Source: Megamerina dolium
Lineage: Eukaryota > Arthropoda > Insecta > Diptera > Megamerinidae
Direction: 5' to 3'
Length of the DNA stretch: 64,000 bases
Assembly: GCA_963854835.1 (NCBI GenBank)
Contig: OY978527.1
Coordinates: 40,560,040 to 40,624,039, forward strand
Both the position numbers and the translations under genes were made by a program. Positions within the stretch are counted from its first letter, which is position 1. Every line of letters begins with the position of its first letter. Shown here one piece after another: positions 11,296 to 24,059 of the stretch. Below the pieces are notes generated by a model. The model had not been told where the DNA came from. It made no database searches and was given only the letters and a program-made list of their open reading frames with translations.

Positions 11296-11402
11296 AGCTA
11301 TTTTTTACAAGTGTCCCTTATGTAATTCATACAACACATTCACACAATCTAAACTGTGTATTGATTTTCTGATGGCATCAATTGAATAGGAATGTGGTAG
11401 AG
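11296..11402 (+). other. Candidate 107-nt exon, PHD-finger-like or untranslated
   Basis: A good acceptor (TTTTTTCTATATATTTCAG, ending at 11295) is followed 107 nt later by a strong donor (AG|GTAAGTGC at 11403). One frame reads AIFYKCPLCNSYNTFTQSKL before a TAG close to the 3' end. The CPLC motif preceded by aromatic residues resembles the FFKCPLCN start found in G2E3/PHF7-type extended PHD fingers. The stop means it is a dead exon fragment, a terminating exon or simply an untranslated leader exon of a downstream gene such as the furin gene at 50 kb. No companion exons were recognised nearby. Confidence 0.35.
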
Positions 11403-12246
11403 GTAAGTGCTTAACCTCAATTTTGGTTTTATTCATTTTATGTAAATTTCATTTAAAATGAAATCTTTTCATAATTAAATTTAAAATTTTTTGCTTTTTG
11501 CTAAAAATATAAAAATATTCTTATGTACTGCAAATTTATACCTTATACCTTTTATATATTTAGGATCTTGTAAATTTAAATTCAAAAATGAAACTTTAAA
11601 GAAAAAAAAAAGTCTATATTTAGATTTTAGAATCAAAAGAGTATCAACTAAATTATAAAAGTTGTTGAAAAGTTTGAATATAAATTAAAAATCAATGTGC
11701 ATGTGCATATTGTAAACTATTTTATATGTATGTATATATGTGCATAATTACAAACTACATCTGCATCAGAATTTACTTCAAAATAATACTTAAATAATAA
11801 TTTCTAATTAAATTTCCATTTTCAACAAATTTTTGTATTTCGTCTTTTGCCACTCTACAAAGCAAAAAATATGTATGAAATTAAAGGAGAGAGTGAAATC
11901 GGCAAGAAGTGGTAAATATTAAGAATGTGTGAATATACGCTTCTGTATGTGAACAGGTCTGCTTTTGCTCTGCTTTTGGGGGAAACTTACATACATTAGT
12001 CTCCTATTATGGTTAGAAGTATCGGTAGTGGTAAGAAGTGTATGTGTGTGTGTATGCCAGAGTAAGAGTACATATGTTCATACATTAATTTTATGATCGT
12101 TGTAAATTTCTTTAGAAGTCAAGTCATAAGCAGTACAAATATACAACCATATGGTTATATGCCCGCTATAAGTCATACAAACGCACTGGCGTATCCCAAA
12201 ACTTATTTTCACTGGGATTTTTGTGTATTTATAATGCAATATTTTA

Positions 12247-12798
12247 AAATAAAAATACTAAAAAAATTTCAATATTCTTATTTAGCTTTCATATTCGGTA
12301 TTCACACTAGAAATATGAAAAATTTCAAAGGTTAAATTATCTATATGGTATAGTCTTGGATAAACCCTCCGAGAGAGAGAGAGAGTGAGATGATTTTACT
12401 ATTACAAAATTTTACAAAATATTTTTCTTTTCAATTTTTGTTTCTCTCTGACAATAATTTTCATTCATCGTTCTCATTTCGTTTTCATTGATCGAAATTA
12501 AATTAGAATAATCTGACTAAAATGAAAGGTCGATCAAGTCGATTTTCAAATAAAAATACTAAAAAATTCATATTAAGTATTCACAATAGAAATATGATGA
12601 ATTTCAATAGTCTTGGACAAACCCTCCGAGAGAGAGAGAGAGTGAGATGATTCCACTAAATCAAAATTTTACAAATTATTTTTCTTTTCAATTTTTGTTT
12701 CTCTCTGACAATAATTTTCATTCATCGTTCTCATTTCGTTTTTATTGATCGAAATTAAATTAGAATAATCTGACTAAATTGAAAGGTCGATAAAGTCG
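12247..12798. repeat. Direct tandem duplication, two units of about 300 and 251 bp
   Basis: Unit 1 (12247-12547) and unit 2 (12548-12798) both begin AAATAAAAATACTAAAAAA. They share the segments AAACCCTCCGAGAGAGAG, TTTTTGTTTCTCTCTGACA and GATCGAAATTAAATTAGAAT in the same order. Unit 2 lacks about 50 bp near its start. The right two thirds of the units are nearly identical, so the duplication is fairly recent. No coding content is visible. Confidence 0.9.
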
Positions 12799-13954
12799 GG
12801 AAATTAAAAAAAATTTTTTTAATCGGTTTGAGGTAGTTTAAAATTTTTTCTTTATGGAACAATTTATATACAAAATTTATTCGATTAAACCTTTTTTTTT
12901 CCTCAATATAAAATCCTCGATATATTTTTTATATTCAATTGCCGTCTATGTGGGGCATATGTTAAAATCATATGGGAAATTCAATAGCATCTAAACAAGC
13001 ATTATATCCGTGTGTATTTGTTATAGCACTAAAGATGAAAAGAAAAAGAAATGCAATTTGCATGAATTTTTGAGAAAGAAAAAAAAAACAGAAATATAGT
13101 ATATTTACAGCAAAGACAAAAATCTAATACATATATGGTGGTATATAACGAAATATATGATATTACATATATGCTCGCGCTGTATGGTAAATATATCATA
13201 TAATTTTTATCTTACGTTGGTTTGTAATACAATTTGCGTTTGCGTTGTTCTTTTTTTCCTCTTCTTCTTATTCTTCTTCTTCTTCTTTTACTTGAGCAAC
13301 CCGCGATACACTAACACGCTTTGTGGTGGCATAACACAGATGCTTTTGCTCAACGAACGAGTATACCAGCTATTGTCGGTTCAGAGACACTATCATTATA
13401 CGAGGTGCTTCTTGTACAATATTATATAATATACGATATACGATATAGTTTGTATATGCATAAATAAATATACATACATATACATATGTGTACAGTATGA
13501 TTTTGGCTTTTCCTTTACATACTCATGCTAGAATATGAACCTCTCGTTTTTTCTGTTTTGGAGATTTTTTTTTTTTTGCTTTGCATTGAAATATGAGCAT
13601 GTTGCATATGCTTCTCCACTTGATGCATACAAAGTCAAGAAATATGGCAAAGAAATTGAAAATAAATGGAGAAAAAAGAAATTGAAAAAAATTCATACAT
13701 ACACATGCGCACACACAAACAAGCTCATATGAAAATTTATAGTAAAAATGAAAAAGAAGATGAAAAAGGGCAAAAATAAAGAATAATATGCAACAACATA
13801 AGTCCGCTAACAATGGCTTAAAATTTAATATGTAGCATGCTTTATATATGTTCATACACACACATATACCTACGAACATATGAATGAGCATGTATTTGTG
13901 AAAAAACACCCAGCAGGTAAATGTAAAGAGCCTTCCTTCGAGAAGAGAATACAT

Positions 13955-14280
13955 ATTAATAAATAAATAAAATAGTTTAGGATAGGTTGAGGCGGCTACT
14001 TAGGCCAAGTGATGCCATAGATGGGCTAGCCCATTTACATTGAGAACCAACCCGAACCTCGGATAAAGCGTAAAATATTACCCAGCTGAGAGTGAACCAG
14101 CTCGGAGAGGTTGTGTAAAAAGTGACCGTCCAGATGAGTCATTCTGCGGCGAGCCAGGCGCCGGACATTTACACAGAAGGTTAGTAATGAACTTCGGTTC
14201 TTCCTCATCGCCACAGTTCCAGCACTAATCAAGTGCTGTGATGCCTAGCCTACTTGATTGCCTCCTTATCAGGCAATGTA
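13955..14280 (-). pseudogene. 3' end of an RNase H-bearing LINE (left part of a split element)
   Basis: Read on the minus strand, this encodes the C-terminal tail of a LOA/I-type ORF2: a degraded zinc-knuckle region, then LARRRMTHLDGHFLHNLSEL and NILRFIRGSGWF before a stop at 14035-14037. A short 3' untranslated region ends in TTTATTTATTTATTAAT-like sequence at about 13955, taken as the tail. The matching RNase H piece of apparently the same element is at 17072-17232. A jockey-like LINE on the opposite strand lies between them. Frameshifts are present in the zinc-knuckle part. Confidence 0.65.
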
Positions 14281-14289
14281 CCATAATAA

Positions 14290-17071
14290 TTCCTACTAGA
14301 ATACTAACCGTATGTCGGTTAAACACTAGTAATTATTCAGTTCGTTTTAAGTTCAGTAGTGGCGAGGTTGATCGGATAGCTGCACATGTTGTGGCATTCC
14401 GTTTGGAGCTAATTCAATTCCTTGAATCCAGCCAAATCGACATAATGATGATATCTGAGACCCATTTCACTGACAAAAATTGCTACCAAATACCATATTA
14501 CAAACTGTACACCACAAATCATCCGCATGGTAAGGCACGCGGAGGAACTGCCATATTGATAAAAAGCAGAATAAAACATCATGTTCTCGAAGATTTTAGT
14601 AGCGTCTACTTGCAAGCAACATCTATATGTCTGGAAGAATACATCTCTAAGCTAGTAATATCTGCGATATACTGTCCCCCAAGATACAGTATTACCGAAC
14701 AGCAATATAAAGAATTTTTCTCAACTCTTGGTAGCAAATTCTTGGTTGCTGGCGATTTCAACGCCAAACACACTCACTGGGGCTTCCGATTAATAACTCC
14801 AAAAGGCAAAAGACTATGTTCAATCATCACTAACCACGGCTACGATGTTATTTCAAATGGTCAACCGACATATTGGCCGACGGACAAGAGGAAAATACCC
14901 GATCTCATAGACTTTGGAGTCGCCAAAGGTTTGCAGATGGAAAATATCTCCACAGAGTGTAATTATGATCTATCATCTGACCACTCACCCACGGTAATAT
15001 CTATAAAATCACCAAGCCCCCAAAGCAATTGCGTTAGAAAGAAAATAGACTGGTTAAAATTCAAGAAATATATAAATTCCCATCTTCCTCTGAGTACTGT
15101 ATTAAGAAATGGACACGATGTAGACTCAGCACTCGAAAAATTCAACCAGCTGCTCTCATTAGCTCTCAGCTCAGCCACCTGCACAAAGGTATGCGAGCAA
15201 TCAAACTATAGCCCATACACACCAGCCGATATTGAATTGCTAGTAAGACAGAAAAGAAGACTCCGAAGACAATGGCAAGAATTCAGATCACCGAATCTGA
15301 AAACACAGCTACAGCACTGCACTCGAAAGTTAAAGCAAGCCTTAAAAAATAAAAACAACAAAGAGTTAGAAGAGCACATAGCGAAATTAACACCTGGTGA
15401 AGCGTCAGACTACTCTTTGTGGAAATCAGCAAAAAAATCAAATCGGCCAATTCTCACTGATTCCCCCATCCGTTTGAGTGACGGTAATTGGGCTAGAAGC
15501 AACTGTGAGAAGGGTTTGGCTTTTGCAAACCACCTAAAAAGTGTGTTTACACCCAATCCACCCTCTTCACAGTCCTCATTACCAATATTAACTTCTCAAC
15601 CTTGCTCAATAACGCTCAAAATTAAAAAAAAGGACATATTCAAAGCAATTTATAAAGATTTAAACCCAAAAAAATCACCTGGTCCAGATAAAATTACCGG
15701 TAAAATGATAAAAGAGCTACCTCCGGCTTCAGTAATTCATCTGATGCACATTTTCAATGCTATCCTTCGTATTAAACACTATCCCAAATGCTGGAAAACT
15801 TCAAAAATTATTATGATAGCAAAACCAGGAAAAGACCCTACAAAAGTTGCATCGTACAGACCTATCAGCCTCCTGCCTCTACTTTCTAAAGTATTCGAAA
15901 AGCTACTTGTCATGAATATAACTCCATTTATTAATCTCAACCAACTGATTCCTCAACATCAGTTTGGATTTAGAAAACAGCACGGCACAATAGAACAAGT
16001 CCACCGCATTGTAACTCTGATAAGGAACACTTTTGAAGAAAAAAAAGTATTGCTCAGCTGTCTTTCTTGATATCACTCAAGCTTTCGATAAAGTATGGCA
16101 CGATGGCCTTATTTACAAACTCAAACTATTACTGCCTGCAAATGTCTCCTCATTGCTTAGTAGCTACCTCACGAAAAGACAATTTCTCGTACATCACAAG
16201 GACTATAACTATACATTCATATCGACCTTTGCTGATGATACGGCAATATTGTGCTCTCGCTCTAACCCCATAGAAGCTACTAAACTCCTGCAGACTCATG
16301 TCGATTCTCTCGAAATCTGGCTAGCAAAATGGCGTATAAAAGTCAATGAATCAAAGAGCGTACATGTAACCTTCACGCTAAGGCTAGATACATGTCCCCC
16401 ACTTAAAATTAATGGCCAATCAGTTCCACAATGTTCCTCAACAAAGTACTTGGGTATTCACCTCGACAGAAGGCTGACATGGAAAAATCACATAGAGGCA
16501 AAGAAAACTCAGATCAAGCTTAAAATGAATCAGTTATGGTGGCTGTTACACAAAAGATCAAAGTTGAATCTTGAATACAAAGTGCTATTATATAAAGCAA
16601 TCCTGAAACCAATCTGGACTTATGGTATTCAGTTTTGGGGCACCGCATCTCCCTCTAATATCGAAAAATTGCAGCGAATACAATCCAAGTGTCTGCGAAT
16701 TATTGTAAACGCGCCTTGGTATATGAGGAACGTTAACATCCATCGAGATTTAAATGTATCCACAATTTCTGAGGAAGTTGCAATGTACTGCAGAAGCTGC
16801 ATTCAAAAATTACACAATCATCCGAATCCCCTTGCTAGGCAATTGTTGCTGAGCAAGGGGCATCGTCGATTAAAAAGAAAAGACACACTGAATATGCTGT
16901 AAAATTGCTACATCTCGCGACTCACCAAATTGTGATGGAACGTAGGGGATATCACATAGTTTTATTTAGTTTGTAAGATTTGAATACTTATTGTTAGTTT
17001 CTTGTATTTAAGAAAGATTCAATAAAAAAAAAAAATAAGCTAAAAAAAAAAATAAAAAAAAAAAAAAAAAA
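14290..17071 (+). mobile_element. 5'-truncated jockey-like LINE
   Basis: It carries an endonuclease-RT ORF2 without any RNase H or ORF1, as in 5'-truncated jockey-clade insertions. The 3' end is well defined: a short untranslated region, AATAAA at 17021-17026, then A-rich sequence to 17071. It sits between two minus-strand fragments that look like neighbouring parts of one RNase H-bearing LINE, so it probably inserted into that element. The 5' junction is uncertain (14240-14390) and I did not find a convincing target-site duplication. Confidence 0.8.
14343..16902 (+). pseudogene. Jockey-like ORF2 (endonuclease and reverse transcriptase), frameshifted
   Basis: The endonuclease is clear: MMISETHFTDK (catalytic Glu), RGGTAILIK, VAGDFNAKHTHWG and LSSDHSPTV. 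The linker is followed by RT motifs: KKSPGPDKITGKMIK, ASYRPISLLPLLSKVFEKLL, QFGFRKQHGTIEQVHRI and FLDITQAFDKVWHDGL. At the A-run around 16036-16046 the frame shifts by one. Near 16200 about 40 residues, including the GVPQGSVLGP-type motif, are missing, so the catalytic FADDTAILC comes too early. The C-terminal part (YLGIHLDRRLTWKNHI, then TYGIQFWG) ends at the stop 16900-16902. The element is inactive. Confidence 0.88.
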
Positions 17072-17232
17072 TTCTTTTTCCGTAATGCGTCCGATGCTAG
17101 CACAAGTTTACACATCACCATTGGAATGCCAATACTATCCTCATCAGAAAGAGTTCGTAACGTTGTACTCTTCCTTGATAGTTCATGCACGAACTCGTTC
17201 CCTGGTATGTCCCAGTGTACCCTGACACTCAT
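17072..17232 (-). pseudogene. RNase H fragment of a split LINE (right part)
   Basis: On the minus strand it reads VRVHWDIPGNEFVHELSRKS, the His-containing end of an RNase H domain (usually GHxxIxGNExADxLAR), followed by SDEDSIGIPMVMCKLVL. It abuts the poly-A tail of the jockey-like LINE and runs in the same orientation as the C-terminal fragment at 13955-14280. I infer that both belonged to one element before the jockey insertion, with some sequence between them lost or unreadable. Confidence 0.6.
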
Positions 17233-18146
17233 ATAATATGAATGTTGACCTATTTGGACATTTTGTTAGAAGATGTTTTGAATCCGGGCTATGGAACTTA
17301 CGTAAATAACTCAATTTAAAGGGCATTGAGCACTGAAATATTCCATTCATAACTCATAATTCCGAATGCCTTTGATCAATACTAAGAAGGTATGATATCT
17401 GGTCTTCTCTAGCCTGCATTTTTCCTATAGGACTGACATAAGTGTTGATTACATATGCTATACGATTACCAACAATTGCACTGTAATAAATGCACCCCAA
17501 ATAGAAGACTCGTATAGAAGTGAGTTCAAAAATAAAAGGAATTGGTTGTGCATATGAAGAACGAAAAGAGGTTAAGAGAGGAGTATGTAGTTTGTATAAT
17601 TCAATTGTATTTTACACATTGTGTTGATGACGACAACATGACGCCGCCGTTGCCATATAATATATAATATATACAAGTATTTGACTTACTTTGTTTGCAT
17701 TCACTTGTCTGTATGTGTATGTGTGTGATTGTGTGTTTATGTTCTTTCTACGCTCTGAAACTTTGAGGTAGTTTTTTTTTTGCTTTCATTGCATTATCAT
17801 TGCCTTATTGTTGCATTTACTTCAAAAAAATTGTTGCAATATCTACTACGAATATTTGGTGGGAGATGAAGTGAATTGGCTGCCTTTTTGCACATATATA
17901 TATGCACATAATTACACTTGCAAATGCATATTTGGACGTATGTGTTCAGTGTGTATGCTGCTCACACTCAAATTAGCATAAATTGCCATATACATACACA
18001 GCTACATAGAGGTATATATATAAGTGTACCTATACGGCGCTTAGCATGCAAACAATTTCAATAGCAATTTCACTTGTCTCACTTGTGTGTGCCCGTGTAT
18101 ATGCGTGTGGGTATGTGTATGTAATTGTTGCAAAAATTACACCATA

Positions 18147-18182
<36 letters not shown>

Positions 18183-19914
18183 GATGTACCATCCTAAATA
18201 GTACCAACATAAGTATCGTTTTTAGGCATTTCATGCTAAAAAATATTTTCACACCCCCATAAATTATACGATACGAATGATGGTAGCAATAGAAAAAAAA
18301 AGAGCGTAAATTACCGTAAATTGCACATTTATATTTTTGTTAGTCTTTTACAACATATTATACTTCAACCATGATTACCGAAAAGGAACATTTCCTCTTC
18401 ATACATACGAAACATGCATACTTGTTGACCAATATTATGTGTACGTACCCATATGCAACCATATCATTTTGTGGCCTTACATCCATTATATGCATTCAAC
18501 ATGTATTGCATATGATAATTTGCATGTACGTATATTGAAATTTTCATATACTCGTATGTGTAAGGTATAATGACAACTAATTTGTTACCAAAATTGTTGT
18601 AGTTCATGTATGCATGACCCTTTTTTTCGGTCATGCTGTATCGTACTCTGTATCCCACTGTATATTGTACATACATGTGCTCATATGATTGCCTTGTGAA
18701 AATTATCGCGATAATTTTCATATGTTAGTAACACACATTATTGCCAGCATTATCAGCATCGACAACAGTACAACATTAGCCACTGCATGCACTCATTTAG
18801 TTATTAAATATATTGTATATGTACTATGAGCACTTGCCTCACTACTATCGCTGCCATACACCGACAATGTGGACTATTAGCCTTATAATGATCATTATAA
18901 ATAATCATCGTGTACATCATTAGGAGTTTATGAAAATCGGATTTTATTACTTTATTGAAGTAGTTTTTATTTTTTTTATTTTCATAGACATAGTCCAATA
19001 GAAAGTGATAGCAAAAGGGCATGGTACACACATGGCTATTGGCATCTGTACATAATCTACTACCCTGCCAAGTGAGGAAATATTAAAATGACAATAATCA
19101 TACAATAATCATTTTCAGTCATTTCAAATTTCCGAAATGTAAATTGATTAAAAAAAGCTCTGGCCATTGTTAAACTTAAACAAATTTAGATCATAAGAAT
19201 GACTTACTTCTTAGGGCTTATTTTTATCGATAATCCCCGGCAAAAGTCATCGGACAAAAATACCAGTGACACATTTGTATTCGTATAACAGTTTTCTTGC
19301 CACTCTTATACCAAGTGACTAGAAAGAGACGACAATAACTTCAATGACAATGACAATACGAGTTATGTTAGCGTATGAAGGGAAGTGTCAATAATTTTTT
19401 ACAATTTAATATCCATTCTATATGAATTAGCAACTGCTTTTGAAATTAAAGATGAAATTAAAAATATTTAACAAAAAAATTCGAAATTTAATAAATACGT
19501 ATGTAACTGTTAGTATTTAAATAACTGTCAATTGCATGTTATTTTATGAATGTTTTAGTGTTTATTAATGCGTGAAATATAATGTTGACATTTAATTAAT
19601 GCATTAAGTTGAAATTTAATTAAAATTTTATTGTGAAACATGAATTAGAAGCGAGTGAGTGAAGTGGAAGAGAACGGAAACTAATTTACAACAAACCAAT
19701 ACAGATTCACTATGGTGATTTAATTAGCAAATATAACTATATCAATGTGAATCACATGCAGTTCGTAATCATACTTTAATTTAGACTCACTTTGAATGCA
19801 AAGAACCTATGTAGGATTATTCCATCGAAAACTGCAAGAGGTCTCTCAATTTTGGCATGAATTGTCTAAAATTTTGTGCTATGTGTTAGGACAGGCACTA
19901 TCAAGATTTATAGC
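17233..19914. other. AT-rich stretch with microsatellites
   Basis: The first 300 bp (17233-17520) are less AT-rich and may be further decayed LINE sequence, but no domain could be read. The rest is simple-sequence-rich, including a (CA)n tract listed separately, and contains no gene that I can support. Confidence 0.45.
18148..18179. repeat. (AC)n microsatellite
   Basis: This is an uninterrupted AC dinucleotide tract of about 32 nt. A GT-rich stretch precedes it at 18080-18120. Confidence 0.95.
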
Positions 19915-19915
19915 A

Positions 19916-21146
19916 CAGGATGGCTGATGAATATTGCTACATTAAAAACTCAAATAACATTTTCTTAAATTTATTTAATTCACTTTATCTTATTTTTTGT
20001 TTGAAATATAACACATTTTTATTATGCCTAGGTGTTAATTAGTTTTAAAAATAATTGAGTTTAAATTACTTCCACGCTCAGTGAAGCATTACTGCCTGGA
20101 GGGTTGTAGCAGGAATTGCCTCAATTAGTTTTGTAAACTTCCTGTTTGCAATAATCCCACAAGGAAAAACCAGATGGAGTAAGGTCAGGAGACCTTGGGG
20201 GCCAACGGAAAGTGGAGTTTCTTAAAATCAGCTTATTTTGGGAATTTTCACTGCAATTCTATCATAACAGGCCTGGCTATGTGAGCAGTTGCACCATCTT
20301 GTTGAAATCACATAGAGTTGAAAGGGAAGCTTTTCCGGCGTAGTTCTGGAAAGAAAAACTCTTTCAACATCTTTAAGTAACGCTCTTCATTGACCATAAC
20401 ACTAACACCGTTTGCTTCGAAAAAGTAAGATCCGACAATGCAGCTTGATGAAACTGCACACCACACTGTAACGCGAAGTGGATGTAATTCCGTCTCATGG
20501 AGTATCTGTAGTTTAGAATCACTCCATATCTGACAATTTTGTTTGTTAACATTGCCGTTCAAATCAATATGGACCTCATTAGACATAAGATATTCAAGAT
20601 CAAGATGATTTCGTCCTCTTCCGCCATTTGAAGGAACTTCTCGCAAAATTCCAAGCAAATTGGCATGTCTGCTGTATTCAGTTTGCTTGTTAGTTGAATT
20701 TTATATGAGAATAAGATTAAATCTTTATGCAAAATCGTCTGCAGTGACTGTCTGCTGATATTCATTTGAGCCGAAACGCTCCTTGTCGAAACTGTAGGAT
20801 TAGCTTGTATAGCAGCAGCTACAGCAGCTATTGTTTCTTGCGTACAAATTGAGAATTCGAGATGATATGGTCTTCTTGCGATTGTCCCACGCTCGGTAAA
20901 ATTATTCACGATCCTTATTATAGTCCATCTGCTAGGAGGAGTGCCGTCAAAGTTGTGCCTATATTCTCTTCGGACGAAAACCACGGACTTCGCAGAATCC
21001 AAATTCTTATTTCCTTATCCCAATTATCCATTTTCGTTAAATTTACAGATGAATCTATAAAATAAAGAAAAAATGGAACAGATATGTTACATAGGAAAAA
21101 AGTTATTATGTTTTGTTTGGGTAGCATCTTTCATCAGCCACCCTGT
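19916..21146 (-). mobile_element. Full-length but decayed DD41D mariner-like element
   Basis: The inverted repeats are at 19916-19940 (CAGGATGGCTGATGAATATT...) and 21121-21145 on the other strand (CAGGGTGGCTGATGAAAGAT...). They match at 21 of 25 positions. The right side has TA at 21146-21147, whereas the left side has CA, a mutated target site. The length of about 1.23 kb is normal for the group. The transposase lies on the minus strand and is frameshifted. Confidence 0.82.
20060..21040 (-). pseudogene. Mariner-like transposase with mutated catalytic residues
   Basis: The N-terminal helix-turn-helix begins MDNWDKEIRIW and, after a frameshift near 21000, continues SAKSVVFVRREYRHNFDGTP with a second helix-turn-helix around VSAQMNISRQSLQTILHKDL. 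The catalytic part follows a frameshift near 20610: LMSNEVHIDLNGNVNKQN, where relatives have (F)SDEAHF, so the first Asp is Asn. The second Asp is present (FQQDGATAH). The third lies in SPDLTPSGF, where Gly replaces Asp. The nucleotide distance between the last two positions (127 nt, one extra base) fits DD41D. The product would be dead even without the frameshifts. Confidence 0.82.
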
Positions 21147-24059
21147 ATGTGACCTTTATTCTACGAGAATGAGATCGAGATCTCAATAACTCAATGAGCA
21201 TAACATTGTATAGAACGTTTGTTATGCTACGATTAATATTGTGGCTGAAGTATTATATTGTCCAAGACATCGTGACATCTTGTTCAATTCTTTAGCCCAT
21301 TCGGCGTGATTCCTTCTGTAATCTATAAAAAACTTCACTGATTGCATCCGTAATAGTAAGATATTCTTGTTAAAGGTTATACTGTAAATTTCATTAATTT
21401 CTTTTAATTTTTTTCCACTTCTGCAAAGTCGAATGAGATTTGCAGAAATATTACAATATTATAATATTGCAATAATATTACAATTTGGAAAGTGTTATGA
21501 TAAAATGTTCATTTTCATATAAATTGAACAATAACTTTAAACTGCTATAGACTTGTTTATGAATTTCATAAAATATTTGGCAGGATACAACTCTGAGTTA
21601 CTGAAAACTATATTCTTGCCTAAAAGTATGCAAAATTTTTGGTGTAGAAGTAATATATTATTTATAAATATATTGGTAGTGTAGTTAGTGGTCATGTAAT
21701 TATAAACTGGTGACAAATTTTCACTGGAAAGGTGAACTAAAACTTGATTTCAATTATATTCCCCCCCATCAACATCGTTCACATAAGCTAAACAGCTTTT
21801 AAACTTGTTATATTTTCTACACATAAATGAGTGGGTTGATTTGTTTGTGTACGTTTTTTTGTTATTTATTCTTTTTTTTTTCTTAATCTTCTCGTATTTT
21901 GCTATTAAGTGTATAATACTAATTAAATCGCAAAGAATATTCCATTTGTTTTCACAACATGAAAGAGAAAGAAAAATATCCAATGGCGGATTTATATTTT
22001 ATTGTAAAATCAGCTTAACTTTAAGTAAAAGTATACACACATACATAATACACATGCATATTTGTGTGTGTATGCGTTAAGGCAATATGTCTTTCAATTT
22101 TTTTCTCCACATTAATTCATGCGCACACTTACTTACCCTTCTCTTGTTGCACGATCATATAACAAATGAGATTTCTAATTTTATTATATAAACATTTATA
22201 TACACATAGACTCATACGTATACCGAGTTCTAACAGACGCATACATACATCACAACAATGTGTCCTTTGTATTTTATATATGCATGTGTATTAGGGTGGT
22301 AAAAAAAAGAATAAATTTAACTCGATTTTTAAGTTTAGATTTTTTTTCGATTTCTTTTGAATACAAATACAACGTTTAATAGTCCCGAATTCTTTTTCTA
22401 AATATTCAAAATGTTTCTAGTTGGGAAAATTCAATTATATTAGTATTGAAATTCAGTTATCTGAATTTTTAACGTGTTGCATCTGAATTTGTAGTTTTAA
22501 TTTTCCATAATTCAGAGCTCGAAAGTTGTTTTATTTTTCTTTCATAAAATTCTGAATTGCTCTAATGTATATATCATGTGTACGTGCATTACTGTGGACA
22601 ATGGATTTGATATTCTCATACACTCGTATACTCGTACTTCACCATGCATGTATGTATGCATATTTTTATATATATGTCAACATAATATCTATTTACTTTG
22701 CTTTATTTGAGTTACATATATACAATTTTTTGTTTTTCTCATTTCCTTTTCATGCAGAATGAATGCTATAGGACATTCATCACAAAAGTCTATATCAACC
22801 CTCTACGTATCTTCAACAAAAAAAAAAAAAAAAAAAAAAAAAGATAAACACAAAAAAATGCATTTACGCAAAGATAAATTAAAAATTTTGTCAGCTTTTG
22901 CAACAATCATAAAAAAATGTATATTCATTTTTGTTTTTTCAAAACGCTGTCATTGTTCTAAAAACTAAAAGAAGAAAAAACCAAACTTTTTAATGCAAGC
23001 ATAAAAAAAAATTCCTATAACAATGTATTCAGTGTAAAAATAAAAACAAAAAAGAATTACTATAACAAAAAAAAAAAATATGAAAAATGTTAAAAACTTT
23101 TAACAAAACATTTAGAGTTGGTTTCCATGTGTATGTATACACGAGTGCATTCATGAATATATGCATATGTTTTTTGATATATTCTCTGAATAGATATAAC
23201 ATCCCTGTAGGATCTGTTCAATTTTACATGACAATATCAAACATTATCAATAAGTTATTGTTTAGCATCAAAGCTAATTGCTGCTCATCACGTGAATGGG
23301 AGAAAAAAATATACAAAATATGTATTCAATTCATTTTTATTACATTTATTTGAATTTGTTCTCACAAACACAGATTTTTACCTTCAACTACTAATCCAAT
23401 AGGCAACTACTTGGTGAACAAATTTACCAAATGGCTTGGAGCATTACTTAGACAAACACACAGAGAGAGAGAGAGAGTCTTACAAAAAAAAGTTAAACAA
23501 CAACAACAACATTGGTATGGTAATGACCATTTGTTTTTTTTTTTCTTTTTACATATTTTTCTTTTCTCCAGCAACATTTCCACTATTTATTATGTAACTA
23601 AAACCTAGTTGAATATACATGTTTACATACCTCTGTGCATATATGCATGAATTGTATGCTCGAAACACTTGTATACCAACATATGTATATTGCATAAATG
23701 TATACCACATGAATATACATATGAAAATATTCTTTGTTTTGTTTACTTTTCGCTTTTTTTTTTCTAGGACAGAGAAAAAATTAAACAAATAGTTGCATAT
23801 AATAGAATATAAAATTATTGTACAAAATTAGGACAGGAAATTTTGTCAATTTTTGTTCAAAAACAGTTTGTTTTTAATTAAATAAATATTTTATATTTAA
23901 GTTTTTTTGTTTGTTTTTCAAACGACACTCTGAAAACAAAAGGCTCTATTAACACAGTCAAAAAATGTAACGATATTTGATATTGATACATAGGCCTAAA
24001 TATTATTGTGGAATCAAACCTCTATTTCTATAAGTTGCTATGCACTGTTCTAGTGCAAA
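21147..24059. other. AT-rich stretch without recognised genes
   Basis: It contains A-runs (22820-22842), T-runs (21877-21885, 23533-23542), a GA microsatellite near 23462-23478 and dispersed CATA/TGTA sequence. A strong acceptor-like site (TTTCTCATTTCCTTTTCATGCAG, ending 22757) is followed by no usable donor or coding frame. Nothing is called. Confidence 0.5.

Larger units (their letters stand above)
9721..13950. other. AT-rich stretch; one candidate exon and one tandem duplication inside
   Basis: This is mostly low-complexity AT-rich DNA with T-runs (10130-10142, 10548-10560), GT/CA tracts (12042-12054) and tetranucleotide patches. The only features I can support inside it are the splice-bounded segment at 11296-11402 and the tandem duplication at 12247-12798, listed separately. 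Open frames here are short, Phe/Tyr/Leu-rich and look like chance products of base composition. Confidence 0.5.

Noticed and set aside
22741..22820. Exon after a strong acceptor at 22757
   Set aside because: The frame runs straight into a poly-A tract, with no donor and no recognisable protein.
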